Below are positions 38,117 to 46,005 of a stretch of DNA of 64,000 nucleotides, one piece after another. The translations under genes were made by a program, and so were the position numbers. This DNA is from Pseudomaricurvus hydrocarbonicus. Lineage in GTDB: Bacteria > Pseudomonadota > Gammaproteobacteria > Pseudomonadales > Cellvibrionaceae. The notes under the pieces are model-generated. The model saw only the letters and a list, made by a program, of their open reading frames with translations, had not been told where the DNA came from and did no database searches. The stretch spans positions 62,001-126,000 of the forward strand of contig NZ_JAAONZ010000006.1 of NCBI RefSeq assembly GCF_011602365.1. Reading direction: 5' to 3'. How positions within the stretch are numbered: the first letter of the stretch is position 1; each line of letters starts with the position of its first letter.

Positions 38117-38580
38117 GCGGCACTTTCTCCCTGGCCCTTGCCCTCTGCTTCTTGTTGCGCGCGGCTCTGCTCATCTGCCTTGGGTAAGCCTGTCTCCTGA
38201 GGAGACAGCTGCATCCCTTGTTGCGCCATAATGCGCTGGATGATCGCAGTGCGAATCAGAGCACTGCGGTCTTTGCGGGTATCTTCTTCATCTTCGATGC
38301 GACCTAGACTGGTGGCGATGTCTTTGACCAGGTCTTCACTGAGGGCAATGGGAATGGATTTGGTGGAACCCGGCACAATGAATTCTTCTGCGACCAAACC
38401 GGGAAAATCACCACGATCGATCAGGTTGACGATGGCTTCTCCGATCCAAAGCGAGCGCTGCTTTTTATTGTAACCTTCTCTCAACATGACCTGATCCATT
38501 TTGAGGAGCATGCCAGCAGGGATTCGCAAGGTGGTCCTGACCGGCCCTTTGTTTTTTTGCGGGGGGGTAAATTTCGCCAT
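38113..38580 (-). CDS. Double ribbon-helix-helix protein of the replication/partition unit
   Basis: A 155-residue protein that I do not recognise as a named family. It contains two segments that read as ribbon-helix-helix folds: residues about 14-54 (RTTLRIPAGMLLKMDQVML, then GYNKKQRSLWIGEAIVNLI) and about 74-118 (KSIPIALSEDLVKDIATSL, then KDRSALIRTAIIQRIMAQQ). The tail is Gln/Glu/Ala-rich. RHH proteins on plasmids are copy-number or partition repressors. It lies between parB (12 bp) and repA (4-bp overlap). Its codons for LSPQETG form one of the palindromes thought to bind ParB. Confidence 0.7.
   Translation of the reverse strand: MAKFTPPQKNKGPVRTTLRIPAGMLLKMDQVMLREGYNKKQRSLWIGEAIVNLIDRGDFPGLVAEEFIVPGSTKSIPIALSEDLVKDIATSLGRIEDEEDTRKDRSALIRTAIIQRIMAQQGMQLSPQETGLPKADEQSRAQQEAEGKGQGESAA
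38190..38208. promoter_or_regulatory. parS-like palindrome 1 (inside the RHH gene)
   Basis: TGTCTCC and GGAGACA arms flank TGA, extended by C/G at the ends. It is the only copy of the palindrome inside a conserved coding region. Confidence 0.6.
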
Positions 38581-38592
38581 TACTGCTCTGCC

Positions 38593-39615
38593 CTACTGTT
38601 CTGCTCTGTCACTGAGGGCTTCCAAAGCGGCCGCCAGTTGTGGTTGTTTGTTGAGGTCGTAATCATCCAGCAGTTCCTGCGCATTGAGCTGAATCGCGGC
38701 CGCCTGTAGCAGCTTGCTCAAACCGCGGGTGTTGGCGTGGCGCGCCAGCTTGATGGCAGGCTTGGTTTCCCGCACGGCGCTTTTGTCTCCATTGATTATG
38801 GACAAGACCTGTTCTTCGGGCATTTGTGCCAGTTGGGCGGCGCGCTTGAGATCGGTGATCTTGCCTTTTTCGACCGCCATCACCAGCGCTTTGTTGGGGT
38901 ACCTCAACACAGACAGATAACGCTGTGCTTCGGCGCGGCTGCGACCGATGATTTTACTGAGTTTGGTGACCGAGGTTTTTTGAACGCCCTCCCCGGCTTC
39001 CAGCAATTTTTTGACCCGGTCCATTTTTTCCCACAAGTTCATGTTTTCGCGATGGACATTTTCTTCCCATTGCAGGGCGTCTATCTCGTTGCGGGCGATG
39101 TTGTTTTGCTGGATACGGGCGGCAATATTGCGGGCGCCGAGCAGGATATGCGCCAGAAAACGCCGTTCACCGGCGATCAGGTGAAACTGGCTTTCATCCT
39201 GCCAGACCGTAATGGGGTTGATCATTCGTTCCGGGGTTTTCAGCGCGGCGGCAAATTGCGCGATGGACAGCACATCCCCCAGCGCTTTGCCGCTGAGCCC
39301 GCTCTCCTGCGTGAGTAATTCGGCGTAGTCTTCCAGCCAATCACTGGGATCCTCGGAGGACAGTGCGTCCAGGTCCATGGGGAATTTGATCGCCAGTTCT
39401 TTCACTTGGGCCTGGTTAACCGCCAGTTTACGAGGGTTGTCCGGGTCGGTGGTGATGTAATCGATCGGGATGGTCTTGGTCAGCACCCCTTTCACTTTCT
39501 GGGCGGTTTCAACCTGCGCTTTGGCTGCGCCGGCCCATTTCTCGGCATTCTCGGTATTGCTCTCAGAAATGATGCTGCCGGTGCCTGCGCGCTTACCGCC
39601 AAATTTTTTAGCCAT
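38593..39615 (-). CDS. parB: Partition protein ParB
   Basis: A centromere-binding CTPase of 340 residues. It has the N-terminal ParB domain with the arginine motif GERRF, preceded by a longer insert than in chromosomal ParB, then WEENVHRENMNLWEKMDRVKKLL and a helix-turn-helix (KTSVTKLSKIIGRSRAEAQRYLSVLR). The ATG at 39615 is preferred; a GTG at 39654 would place a 21-bp palindrome into the coding sequence and start with residues unlike ParB. It is separated from parA by a gap with two palindromes. Confidence 0.9.
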   Translation of the reverse strand: MAKKFGGKRAGTGSIISESNTENAEKWAGAAKAQVETAQKVKGVLTKTIPIDYITTDPDNPRKLAVNQAQVKELAIKFPMDLDALSSEDPSDWLEDYAELLTQESGLSGKALGDVLSIAQFAAALKTPERMINPITVWQDESQFHLIAGERRFLAHILLGARNIAARIQQNNIARNEIDALQWEENVHRENMNLWEKMDRVKKLLEAGEGVQKTSVTKLSKIIGRSRAEAQRYLSVLRYPNKALVMAVEKGKITDLKRAAQLAQMPEEQVLSIINGDKSAVRETKPAIKLARHANTRGLSKLLQAAAIQLNAQELLDDYDLNKQPQLAAALEALSDRAEQ

Positions 39616-39634
39616 GTCCTCTGTCCTTTCTGTG

Positions 39635-39655
39635 GGTGTCTCCTGAGGAGACACC
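39635..39655. promoter_or_regulatory. parS-like palindrome 2 (upstream of parB)
   Basis: Perfect 9-bp arms (GGTGTCTCC and GGAGACACC) around TGA, 20 bp upstream of the parB ATG. It may serve both as ParB-binding site and operator. Confidence 0.7.
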
Positions 39656-39685
39656 TGCTCGGCGTTGTGGTTGGACGCTCTTTGT

Positions 39686-39710
39686 GAAGTGTCTCCCTGG
39701 GAGACACTTC
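39686..39710. promoter_or_regulatory. parS-like palindrome 3 (parA-parB gap)
   Basis: The longest copy: 12-bp perfect arms around a single central T, containing GTGTCTCC and GGAGACAC. It lies 30 bp from palindrome 2 and 54 bp after the parA stop. Confidence 0.7.
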
Positions 39711-39764
39711 TTTAGTCAGTGATACAGTCAATCAATATCGAATCAATCACTGCCGAATATTGGC

Positions 39765-40691
39765 TCAGGCTACGGTAGGTGCAACTGAGGCAAAAATCTT
39801 GGCGAGTGTGTATTGCCCGACTTCTATACTCTTCTGTTTGGCCGCATGCCCCGCGCTGATCTGAAAGATGCTGCGTGGCGTGATGCCTTTCAGGTCACGT
39901 TCGGGGAAAGCGGTGGACTGCGGCAAAAAGATGTCTTCGGGGAACATGATGTTGCCCAGTTCTTCCTGCAGCATGCCCAGGGTTCCACGGTGGATGTTGG
40001 TGTTGGCTCGGACTTTGTTTGGGCACAATCCGGTCAGTACCAGTTGATCCTCATCATCCCGGGAGAAGTTCTCCGACTGGATCACCTGCAACATGGCGTT
40101 GATACCCTGCAGACTCTTTTCCTCGGGTTCGAAAGGGATGATGGCGTGGGTAGCGGCCCGAACGGCGGCCCGGAAAATAGGGTTCCGGCTGGGGCCTGTA
40201 TCCAGGATGATCAGGTCGTAGGCGTCGACCACCTCCTGCATGTGCAGGAAGTCACCCAGTCGGTTGATGATTTCCGTGGCGATTTTGCCGCTGGCGTTAT
40301 CAAATTCACTGTTAATGCGTTCCAGCAGAGCCGGGTGACCGACCATGATATCAACGTCGGCCTGGAAAGCGTTGTCTTTGTTGATGAAGGTATTGTGTGG
40401 CAACACCGCTTTGCCAAAAAAGATGTCCGCGATGCTGGAGCGCTCTTCGAGATCGACGTCGCCATCGTAGTCCGGGTGAACGGGGGGCAGTTGTCCGCCT
40501 GTCGCCTGCGGCGCAGTTTCCATGCCGACCCAATAATCTGAGGAGTTGCACTGCATATCCAGGTCAACAACCAGAACATCCTTTTTCTCGTAAATGGCTG
40601 CGTATTCTGCGATGACACTCGCCACGGTGGTTTTTCCCACACCACCTTTTTGGTTCAGCACAGCCAATATTTTTCCCGAATAGTCGAACAT
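39765..40691 (-). CDS. parA: Partition ATPase ParA
   Basis: A 308-residue deviant Walker ATPase. The P-loop NQKGGVGKTT (about residues 13-22, signature lysine K15) starts nine residues after the N-terminus, so there is no N-terminal helix-turn-helix. VVDLDMQCNSSDYW and LIILDTGPSRNPIF supply the following nucleotide-binding motifs. It is first in the parA-parB-rhh-repA unit. Its promoter is probably TTGCAC (40756-40751) and TATATT (40734-40729) on the minus strand with a 16-bp spacer. Confidence 0.92.
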   Translation of the reverse strand: MFDYSGKILAVLNQKGGVGKTTVASVIAEYAAIYEKKDVLVVDLDMQCNSSDYWVGMETAPQATGGQLPPVHPDYDGDVDLEERSSIADIFFGKAVLPHNTFINKDNAFQADVDIMVGHPALLERINSEFDNASGKIATEIINRLGDFLHMQEVVDAYDLIILDTGPSRNPIFRAAVRAATHAIIPFEPEEKSLQGINAMLQVIQSENFSRDDEDQLVLTGLCPNKVRANTNIHRGTLGMLQEELGNIMFPEDIFLPQSTAFPERDLKGITPRSIFQISAGHAAKQKSIEVGQYTLAKIFASVAPTVA

Positions 40692-40710
40692 ACGGACTCT
40701 CTCAGTTGGT

Positions 40711-40768
40711 AAAAGATATACGGCTGTAAATATACAGGTATTATCATGCGGTGCAACCGTATGCTTTT
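40711..40768 (-). promoter_or_regulatory. parA promoter flanked by inverted AAAAG...TACGG motifs
   Basis: Minus-strand boxes TTGCAC (40756-40751) and TATATT (40734-40729), 16 bp apart. CCGTATGCTTTT (40757-40768) abuts the -35 side. A related AAAAGATATACGG (40711-40723) faces it downstream of the -10. The former is the exact reverse complement of the two 12-bp repeats in the origin. Confidence 0.55.
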
Positions 40769-40907
40769 ATAAATCCGCCGCTTTGCACAACCTTGTTGTG
40801 CCAACCACGCGCTACGGAATCATTTCGCCATGTTTGGGCAGGGAATTTAGGTTTGCGGTTTTTCTGGGTGTCAGCCTGTGGTGGCAGAGCACGGTGGATT
40901 GGTTTGG

Positions 40908-41017
<110 letters not shown>

Positions 41018-41033
41018 GCGGGGCAGTGATGGC

Positions 41034-41052
41034 GTGTCTCCCTAGGAGACAC
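41034..41052. promoter_or_regulatory. parS-like palindrome 5
   Basis: GTGTCTCC and GGAGACAC around CTA, perfect 8-bp arms, just past the heptamer array. Confidence 0.7.
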
Positions 41053-42179
41053 CGATGTGCATGTTGGCAATGAGAGCGCATCGTCGTGCGGGAAGTGGCA
41101 AGTGTCGACCATCGGCTTCTGGGCCAGACGACCGCAAAATTCTGCCGCATGCGAAATGTCGAGACGCGTTAGGACCGTCTATGTTGGGACTGTCTGTTAA
41201 AGCCTGCGGTGTCACGTCAGCAGTGAAGATGGGCGCGCGATGGGACGTTGCACGATAATCGGGCTTTGTATCAAAGGCCTGGCTCCTGGCTTGGCCGTCA
41301 AGATAGAAAGGGCGTGGTAAAAGCTGGCGTGCTGTTTGGTTTCCCATGCCACTGATGAGACCCTGGTATGGACGCATTGATCCGTTCAGGTGATGTCTCT
41401 CGGTTGACGTCGTGGGTCGTGGGAAAAGCCAGTACTGCCTCCACATCATTGCCAATGCATTAGTGTTGCCACCGCAACTGATAGGATGAGCGTTGTTAGG
41501 CGTTAACGTAAAAATGACTGGTACGTGACAAGGTGCTTTTGAGGTCAGGCAATGCTGCTGATCGGTCTGTGTGATTGTGCGGTGTTGTCCAAATCATTAA
41601 GGTTGTAGGAGGCGCAAGACTCGGTGTTCACTGGATGGGGATGGGTGCGTTACCCATGGCCGAGGCGGGGCCCACAGGCTTGGTCTGAGAGGCCGTTTGT
41701 GAGACCTGAAACTGCGGTTCTGCTCGTTGAGCCTTGTTACGAGGGGCCACGCTTTTTATGAGTGTCTGCTGCATCACGCCAGACTACTTTTAAAGTCAGA
41801 GGAGTTTGGCGGCAGACGTTTGGCCAGCGTTCAGGTATTTATAAGAATGTCCTGGAAAGCAGAAAGCAGAAAGCAGAAAGCAGAAAGCAGAAAGCAGAAA
41901 GCAGAAAGCAGAAAGCGACAAGTAGGGAGGTTCTACACTCAGGCGAGTTTAGTGGATGCTGAAAGCTTTGAGTGTCTCGAAAAGACGTGATCGGGTGTTT
42001 AACCACAGCGCTTCTGCCGATAAACCGCAAGCGAGACAATCCCTCGCTCACGGCGTCGGGGGAGGGGGCTGACAGGCTCTTTGGCGGGCCTGCTCGAGCA
42101 GGGTCTCGGCTGTGTTCCTTTTTGTTCCCTAAGCGGTTAGGATGGTGCCTCAAAGGGACCGCAGGACAGTAATAATTAG
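41053..42179. other. Gene-free stretch between the partition locus and the second ParB-like gene
   Basis: About 1.1 kb. Open frames here (for example one on the minus strand at 41042-41455) have no recognisable protein features and are rich in Arg, Pro and Ser, as random frames are. The only clear structure is the AGAAAGC array at 41861-41916. Confidence 0.6.
41861..41916. repeat. Eight tandem AGAAAGC heptamers
   Basis: Eight exact 7-bp units, preceded by a one-base variant at 41854-41860. The sequence differs from the GGAGACA array but shares its 7-bp period. One strand is purine-rich apart from the C. It lies about 260 bp upstream of the second ParB-like gene. Confidence 0.93.
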
Positions 42180-43142
42180 ATGCCGAAAATCAATAAAATC
42201 AATAAGTTACCAGGCTTTAAAGTGATTCAAATACCCGTGGGCGAGTGTGAGCTGGCTCCCTTCTACCCTATGCCAGAAGTTTCTGAGGCAACCGCCCAGT
42301 TGATTGATGACCAGCTGCAACATGCGGCCGAGGGCATTGCGCCTTTTTGGGGGATTGCCCGGGACGGACTGGCTCAGGTTTTTTTGGGGGCTTTCCAACT
42401 GGATGCGCTAAAGCGGCGCAATCGGCATTCTACGATTCCACTAAGAGTAGGGGAGAGTGAGCATTTCTCACCGGCCGAGATTGCCCGGTTGATGTTGTAC
42501 CCCAATCACGCCTACCCGGAGAGTGATATGGTCTTTCGGGCCCGAGTGATCGAAGGCTTGAAACAGTCGTTTGCGCTCAGTGACCGTCACTTGGCCGATT
42601 ACACCGGCAGCAGCCGGCCGTCTATTGCCAACGCCCGGCGTTTGTTGGGCTTGCAGCCGCAAGTTCTGCAGGCGGCCCAACAGGGCAAAATCTCCTACAC
42701 CATCGCTCGGGAATTATTAACCCTACCGGCTGGGCGGCAAGTGACTCTGGCCGAGGAGTTCAGTCGCAAGCTGTTGTCGAATCAACAGATGCTGGCCCGG
42801 ATTCACGGTCATCTCTCTGTGGATGACGAGGTTCCCGTCAACTCCGTGGCCGCTTCGGCACCGGCTCCGCAGAAGGTGCCCGTGGAAAAAAGCAGCGATA
42901 CCCTGCGCTATGAAAAAATGATCTCCGAGGCCATGGGTTATCCCATCGATATTCAGGAGGGGCAGGGCGGTCACGGCAAATTGGTGATATCACCGTTTGA
43001 TGAGGCTGGTGCATCTCACGTGGCCCAGCAGATACCGGCGGATATCTTTCGCCGCAGGGCCAGGCTGGTGCTGGATTATGATTCACTGGATGAGCTGGAT
43101 GCTATGCTGGCAAAGCTATTTCCGCCGGAAGAAGAGTTTTAA
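42180..43142 (+). CDS. Orphan ParB-like protein
   Basis: A 320-residue protein with ParB architecture: an N-terminal ParB/Srx-like domain (to about residue 100), then a helix-turn-helix (FALSDRHLADYTGSSRPSIAN, followed by ARRLLGLQPQVLQAAQQGKI and SYTIARELLTLP) and a variable C-terminus. The CTPase arginine motif GERR of normal ParB appears as GAFQ in VFLGAFQLDALKRRN, so CTP-dependent clamping is doubtful. It has no ParA neighbour and is transcribed away from the partition locus. It may be a KorB-like regulator or a second centromere binder. The ATG at 42180 has no strong ribosome binding site. Confidence 0.75.
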   Translation: MPKINKINKLPGFKVIQIPVGECELAPFYPMPEVSEATAQLIDDQLQHAAEGIAPFWGIARDGLAQVFLGAFQLDALKRRNRHSTIPLRVGESEHFSPAEIARLMLYPNHAYPESDMVFRARVIEGLKQSFALSDRHLADYTGSSRPSIANARRLLGLQPQVLQAAQQGKISYTIARELLTLPAGRQVTLAEEFSRKLLSNQQMLARIHGHLSVDDEVPVNSVAASAPAPQKVPVEKSSDTLRYEKMISEAMGYPIDIQEGQGGHGKLVISPFDEAGASHVAQQIPADIFRRRARLVLDYDSLDELDAMLAKLFPPEEEF

Positions 43143-43400
43143 CGCTGCAAGAAGCTGCACGGAGCGATGGCTGTGTTGCCCGAGGGTGTTTTTTCTCCAT
43201 GAGAATTGAAACCAGAGTTGAAACCCATGGGGCTGAACGGTATAACCTCGCACAACACATCAGGGCCGTGGTGGTCCAGGTGCAGTGGCTTGTGCCGCTG
43301 CTCTTTTGCGTTGGGTGGCATGGGCGCTGTCTCTGAACCTGGCAGGTCAGCAGCTCGGACGTTAACAAGCGTAGCGACGATGTGAACAAGCAGGATCCAC
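43143..43400. other. Gap after the ParB-like gene
   Basis: No credible ORF, repeat or terminator is visible in these 258 bp; the first copy of the 70-bp duplication starts at 43401. Confidence 0.4.
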
Positions 43401-43540
43401 GGCTATGACAACAACATTTAACAGCTTCACAAATTAAGGGGAGTCGCATGAAAAAAGTAGCAGTGATCACGGCTATGACAACAACATTTAACAGCTTCAC
43501 AAATTAAGGGGAGTCGCATGAAAAAAGTAGCAGTGATCAC
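43401..43540 (+). repeat. Exact 70-bp tandem duplication over the 5' end of an SDR gene
   Basis: Positions 43401-43470 are repeated without a change at 43471-43540. The unit contains a ribosome binding site (AAGGGGAG), an ATG and the first eight codons of the SDR gene. Identity over the whole length implies a recent event. Confidence 0.97.
43448..43507 (+). CDS. Nineteen-codon upstream ORF created by the duplication
   Basis: The first copy of the duplicated start region still has ribosome binding site and ATG. It encodes MKKVAVIT, as the SDR does, then runs into the second copy and stops at TAA 43505-43507, ten bases before the SDR ATG at 43518. The stop lies just before the second ribosome binding site, so it could act as a coupled leader peptide or lower SDR expression. 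Confidence 0.6.
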   Translation: MKKVAVITAMTTTFNSFTN

Positions 43541-44222
43541 GGGCGGTCGAACGGGGATTGGTCGTGCGACGATTGAACGTTTTCAGGGGCAGGGATTTCA
43601 GGTGATTAATCTCTCACGCAAACCGGCGGGTATAGACGGTTGTACCAGTCTGATTGCGGATTTCTCTCACCCGGATTGGTTATCCGCGGTGGAAAAGCCA
43701 TTAAAGGAACAGCTGAAAGGTTGTGAGCAGCTGGCCATCGTGCATAACGCCGGAGTGCATGTGAACGATCATGTGCTGGAAATTGAGCCGGAAGAAATGC
43801 GCCGCTCTCTGGAAGTGAATGTGGTGGCGCCGGCGATCCTCAATCGTTTTCTGGCACCGTATCTGGTGCCGGGCTCGGCAATTGTGTACATCGGCTCTAC
43901 CCTGAGCGAAAAAGCCGTCTTCGGTTGCACGTCTTATGTCACCGCCAAACACGCGGTGGTGGGGATGATGCGCTCCACCTGCCAGGACCTGGCCGGTCGC
44001 CAGGTGCACACTGCGTGTGTTTGCCCGGGGTTTACTGATACGGATATGTTGCGCGAGCATGTGGGCGGTTCAGCGGAGGTTCTCAAGGACATTGCTTCCG
44101 TGTGCACCTATAACCGGTTGATCGAACCGGCAGAAATAGCCGACACCATTTATTTCTGTGCCACCAATCCGGTGATTAACGGTGCCGTGTTGCATGCAAA
44201 TCTGGGGCAGGTTGAGCACTGA
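43518..44222 (+). CDS. Short-chain dehydrogenase/reductase (SDR)
   Basis: A 234-residue oxidoreductase with TGGRTGIG at residues 8-15, HNAG in place of NNAG, catalytic Ser in IGSTLSEKAVFG and YVTAK (Tyr and Lys). Ser-Arg-Lys after strand 2 suggests NADPH. The real start is the second of two identical starts, because only it continues in frame. The 235 bp after the stop contain no gene. Confidence 0.9.
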   Translation: MKKVAVITGGRTGIGRATIERFQGQGFQVINLSRKPAGIDGCTSLIADFSHPDWLSAVEKPLKEQLKGCEQLAIVHNAGVHVNDHVLEIEPEEMRRSLEVNVVAPAILNRFLAPYLVPGSAIVYIGSTLSEKAVFGCTSYVTAKHAVVGMMRSTCQDLAGRQVHTACVCPGFTDTDMLREHVGGSAEVLKDIASVCTYNRLIEPAEIADTIYFCATNPVINGAVLHANLGQVEH

Positions 44223-44457
44223 GCCTGTGCAAGCCCTGAACGGTTAAACGTCCATCCTGTGTTGACGAAGGGAAGAACCCGGCTGCACGCCGGCGGGCGC
44301 CCGTATCGCTCAACGAGCTTAGGCTTCTTGGCGCGAGAGTGACTGCCCATCAGGGCTCAATGGGCGTCGATGTGGTTGGGTTTGATTGGAACGGGTACTG
44401 GGTAGGCTTCATCGCAATAGATGCTGTTTGGTGTAATGAACGCCGCAGCGTTATTAC

Positions 44458-45243
44458 TCAAAGTTGCAAATAGCGTTTCAGCTTAAAGGTGAAATAGTAA
44501 AACGGACCGGTATCGGCCAGCGCACAGCACATTTTGAACAGGTAGTTACTGCCCATCAGCACCAGCATCTGCTGAGTGCTGATGCCTCCCGCCAGCCACA
44601 CCGCACCGAAGGTGACACTGATCACCATGAACGAGTCCACACCCTGACTGATCAGGGTACTGAAGTTGTTGCGCAACCACAGGTGTTTGCCATGGGTCAG
44701 CTTTTTCCAGAAATGAAACAGCTGTACATCACAATACTGAGCCGCGACGTAAGCCATCATGGACGCAAACATCGCCCCGCTGGTGAGTGAGTAAATAAAA
44801 TCAAATAATTCGACCGAACCGGAGACGGTGTCGCCGTTTGGCATGCCCACCGGTTGCGCAAGGTTCAGCATCTGCCAGGGCGGCATGGTTTCGGGACTGA
44901 CGGCGGGTACCGCCTGGGCCAGATACAGACAGGCGATGATGAACACATTCAACCCCAACCCCAGGGTGACCAGAAAGTTGGCTCTGCGTTTGCCGTACAG
45001 TTCACAGACCAGGTCGGTACACAAAAACGTGATCGGGTAGGGCAATACGCCGATGGCCAGGGACATGGGGCCGAGTTGCACAAAACGGGTAATGCCGATG
45101 ACGTTGAGCAGGGTCATGGAGCTGAGAAATATCCCTGCCAACACCAGAAAAACACGCTCGCGGCGTTCGTACAAAAGGCTGTCCACCGGAAGGTCTTTGC
45201 CGGAGTCTTTCGTCATTGCGTAATTTTCTGTGGTGCTGTCCAT
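44458..45243 (-). CDS. Queuosine precursor transporter (VUT/YhhQ family)
   Basis: A 261-residue inner-membrane protein with about six hydrophobic segments. Family features are the first loop LNVIGITRFVQLGPMSLAIG, the segment YPITFLCTDLVCELYGKRRA, and the later ISQGVDSFMVISVTFGA. This family imports queuosine precursors such as preQ0/preQ1 or queuine. It lies 50 bp downstream of a QueD-like gene on the same strand, which supports a link to deazapurine metabolism. Confidence 0.88.
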   Translation of the reverse strand: MDSTTENYAMTKDSGKDLPVDSLLYERRERVFLVLAGIFLSSMTLLNVIGITRFVQLGPMSLAIGVLPYPITFLCTDLVCELYGKRRANFLVTLGLGLNVFIIACLYLAQAVPAVSPETMPPWQMLNLAQPVGMPNGDTVSGSVELFDFIYSLTSGAMFASMMAYVAAQYCDVQLFHFWKKLTHGKHLWLRNNFSTLISQGVDSFMVISVTFGAVWLAGGISTQQMLVLMGSNYLFKMCCALADTGPFYYFTFKLKRYLQL

Positions 45244-45293
45244 AGAGTGGCGAGTGTCCGAAATGATGGCTGGGTGAAAGCTGCCTTAAACTG

Positions 45294-45791
45294 TTATGCC
45301 TGGGGGTTTTGCCACTGGGATGAGCCCCACTGGCCAGGTCCGGAGGCGACCCGTAAGGTAATTTCCCGAATGTCGGGGTTACTGCTGTAGCGGCTGTCTT
45401 CGAGCAGGCGCTGCAGCAGGTAATAGGATAACTCTTCAATCGTAATGTTGGCCACGGGCAGCAGCAGGGTGTCCTGCTTTAGGAAAAACATTTCTTCGTC
45501 CGCAAAGGTCACGCGGTAGTTCTTTCCCAGTTCATGTATCTGCAGATAAGGAGAGTTTTCCGCCAGCAGCAAATACTCATCCAGCCCGACGCACAGTTCC
45601 CGTAATGAGTCTTTCAGTTGACAGTAGTTAAAGCACATGCCGTCGGCCTGGACCAGAGCGGTTACGGCGGCGGAGACAAAAAAATTGTGGCCGTGCAGGC
45701 GCTCCCGCTCGGAAGCGGAAAAAATGGTAAAATGAGCCGCAGAAAAGTGCAGGTATTCCTTGGTGATGTCGATGGTGGTCAGCTTTTCCAC
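45294..45791 (-). CDS. QueD / 6-pyruvoyl-tetrahydropterin synthase-like protein without the catalytic Cys
   Basis: A 165-residue T-fold protein. The zinc histidines are present: H20 in FSAAHF and H33/H35 in LHGHNF. QueD has a catalytic cysteine four residues before the HGH motif; here that position is Arg (SERERLHGH) and no cysteine lies nearby, so the normal reaction is unlikely without change. Glutamates 28 and 30 flank the site. It is coupled with the queuosine-precursor transporter gene. A variant pterin activity or a 7-deazapurine role is possible. Confidence 0.8.
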   Translation of the reverse strand: MEKLTTIDITKEYLHFSAAHFTIFSASERERLHGHNFFVSAAVTALVQADGMCFNYCQLKDSLRELCVGLDEYLLLAENSPYLQIHELGKNYRVTFADEEMFFLKQDTLLLPVANITIEELSYYLLQRLLEDSRYSSNPDIREITLRVASGPGQWGSSQWQNPQA

Positions 45792-46005
45792 AATTACTCC
45801 TCATGGTGTCTTCTGCTGCTAAGATCAAGCTATTGCCGCAGTCTATCATTATATTTGGCAAGTTCATCCAGCGAGTGACGACGGTGTTGACGCATTTGTG
45901 GTGTCGGCTGTCCAGATTTAAAGAAAACCACCTGGCCAGTCAAGGTTGTCGTGCAAAACTGTTCCCACTCAGGCACAATTGACCAATTTTTGCACCTTCA
46001 GGAAA

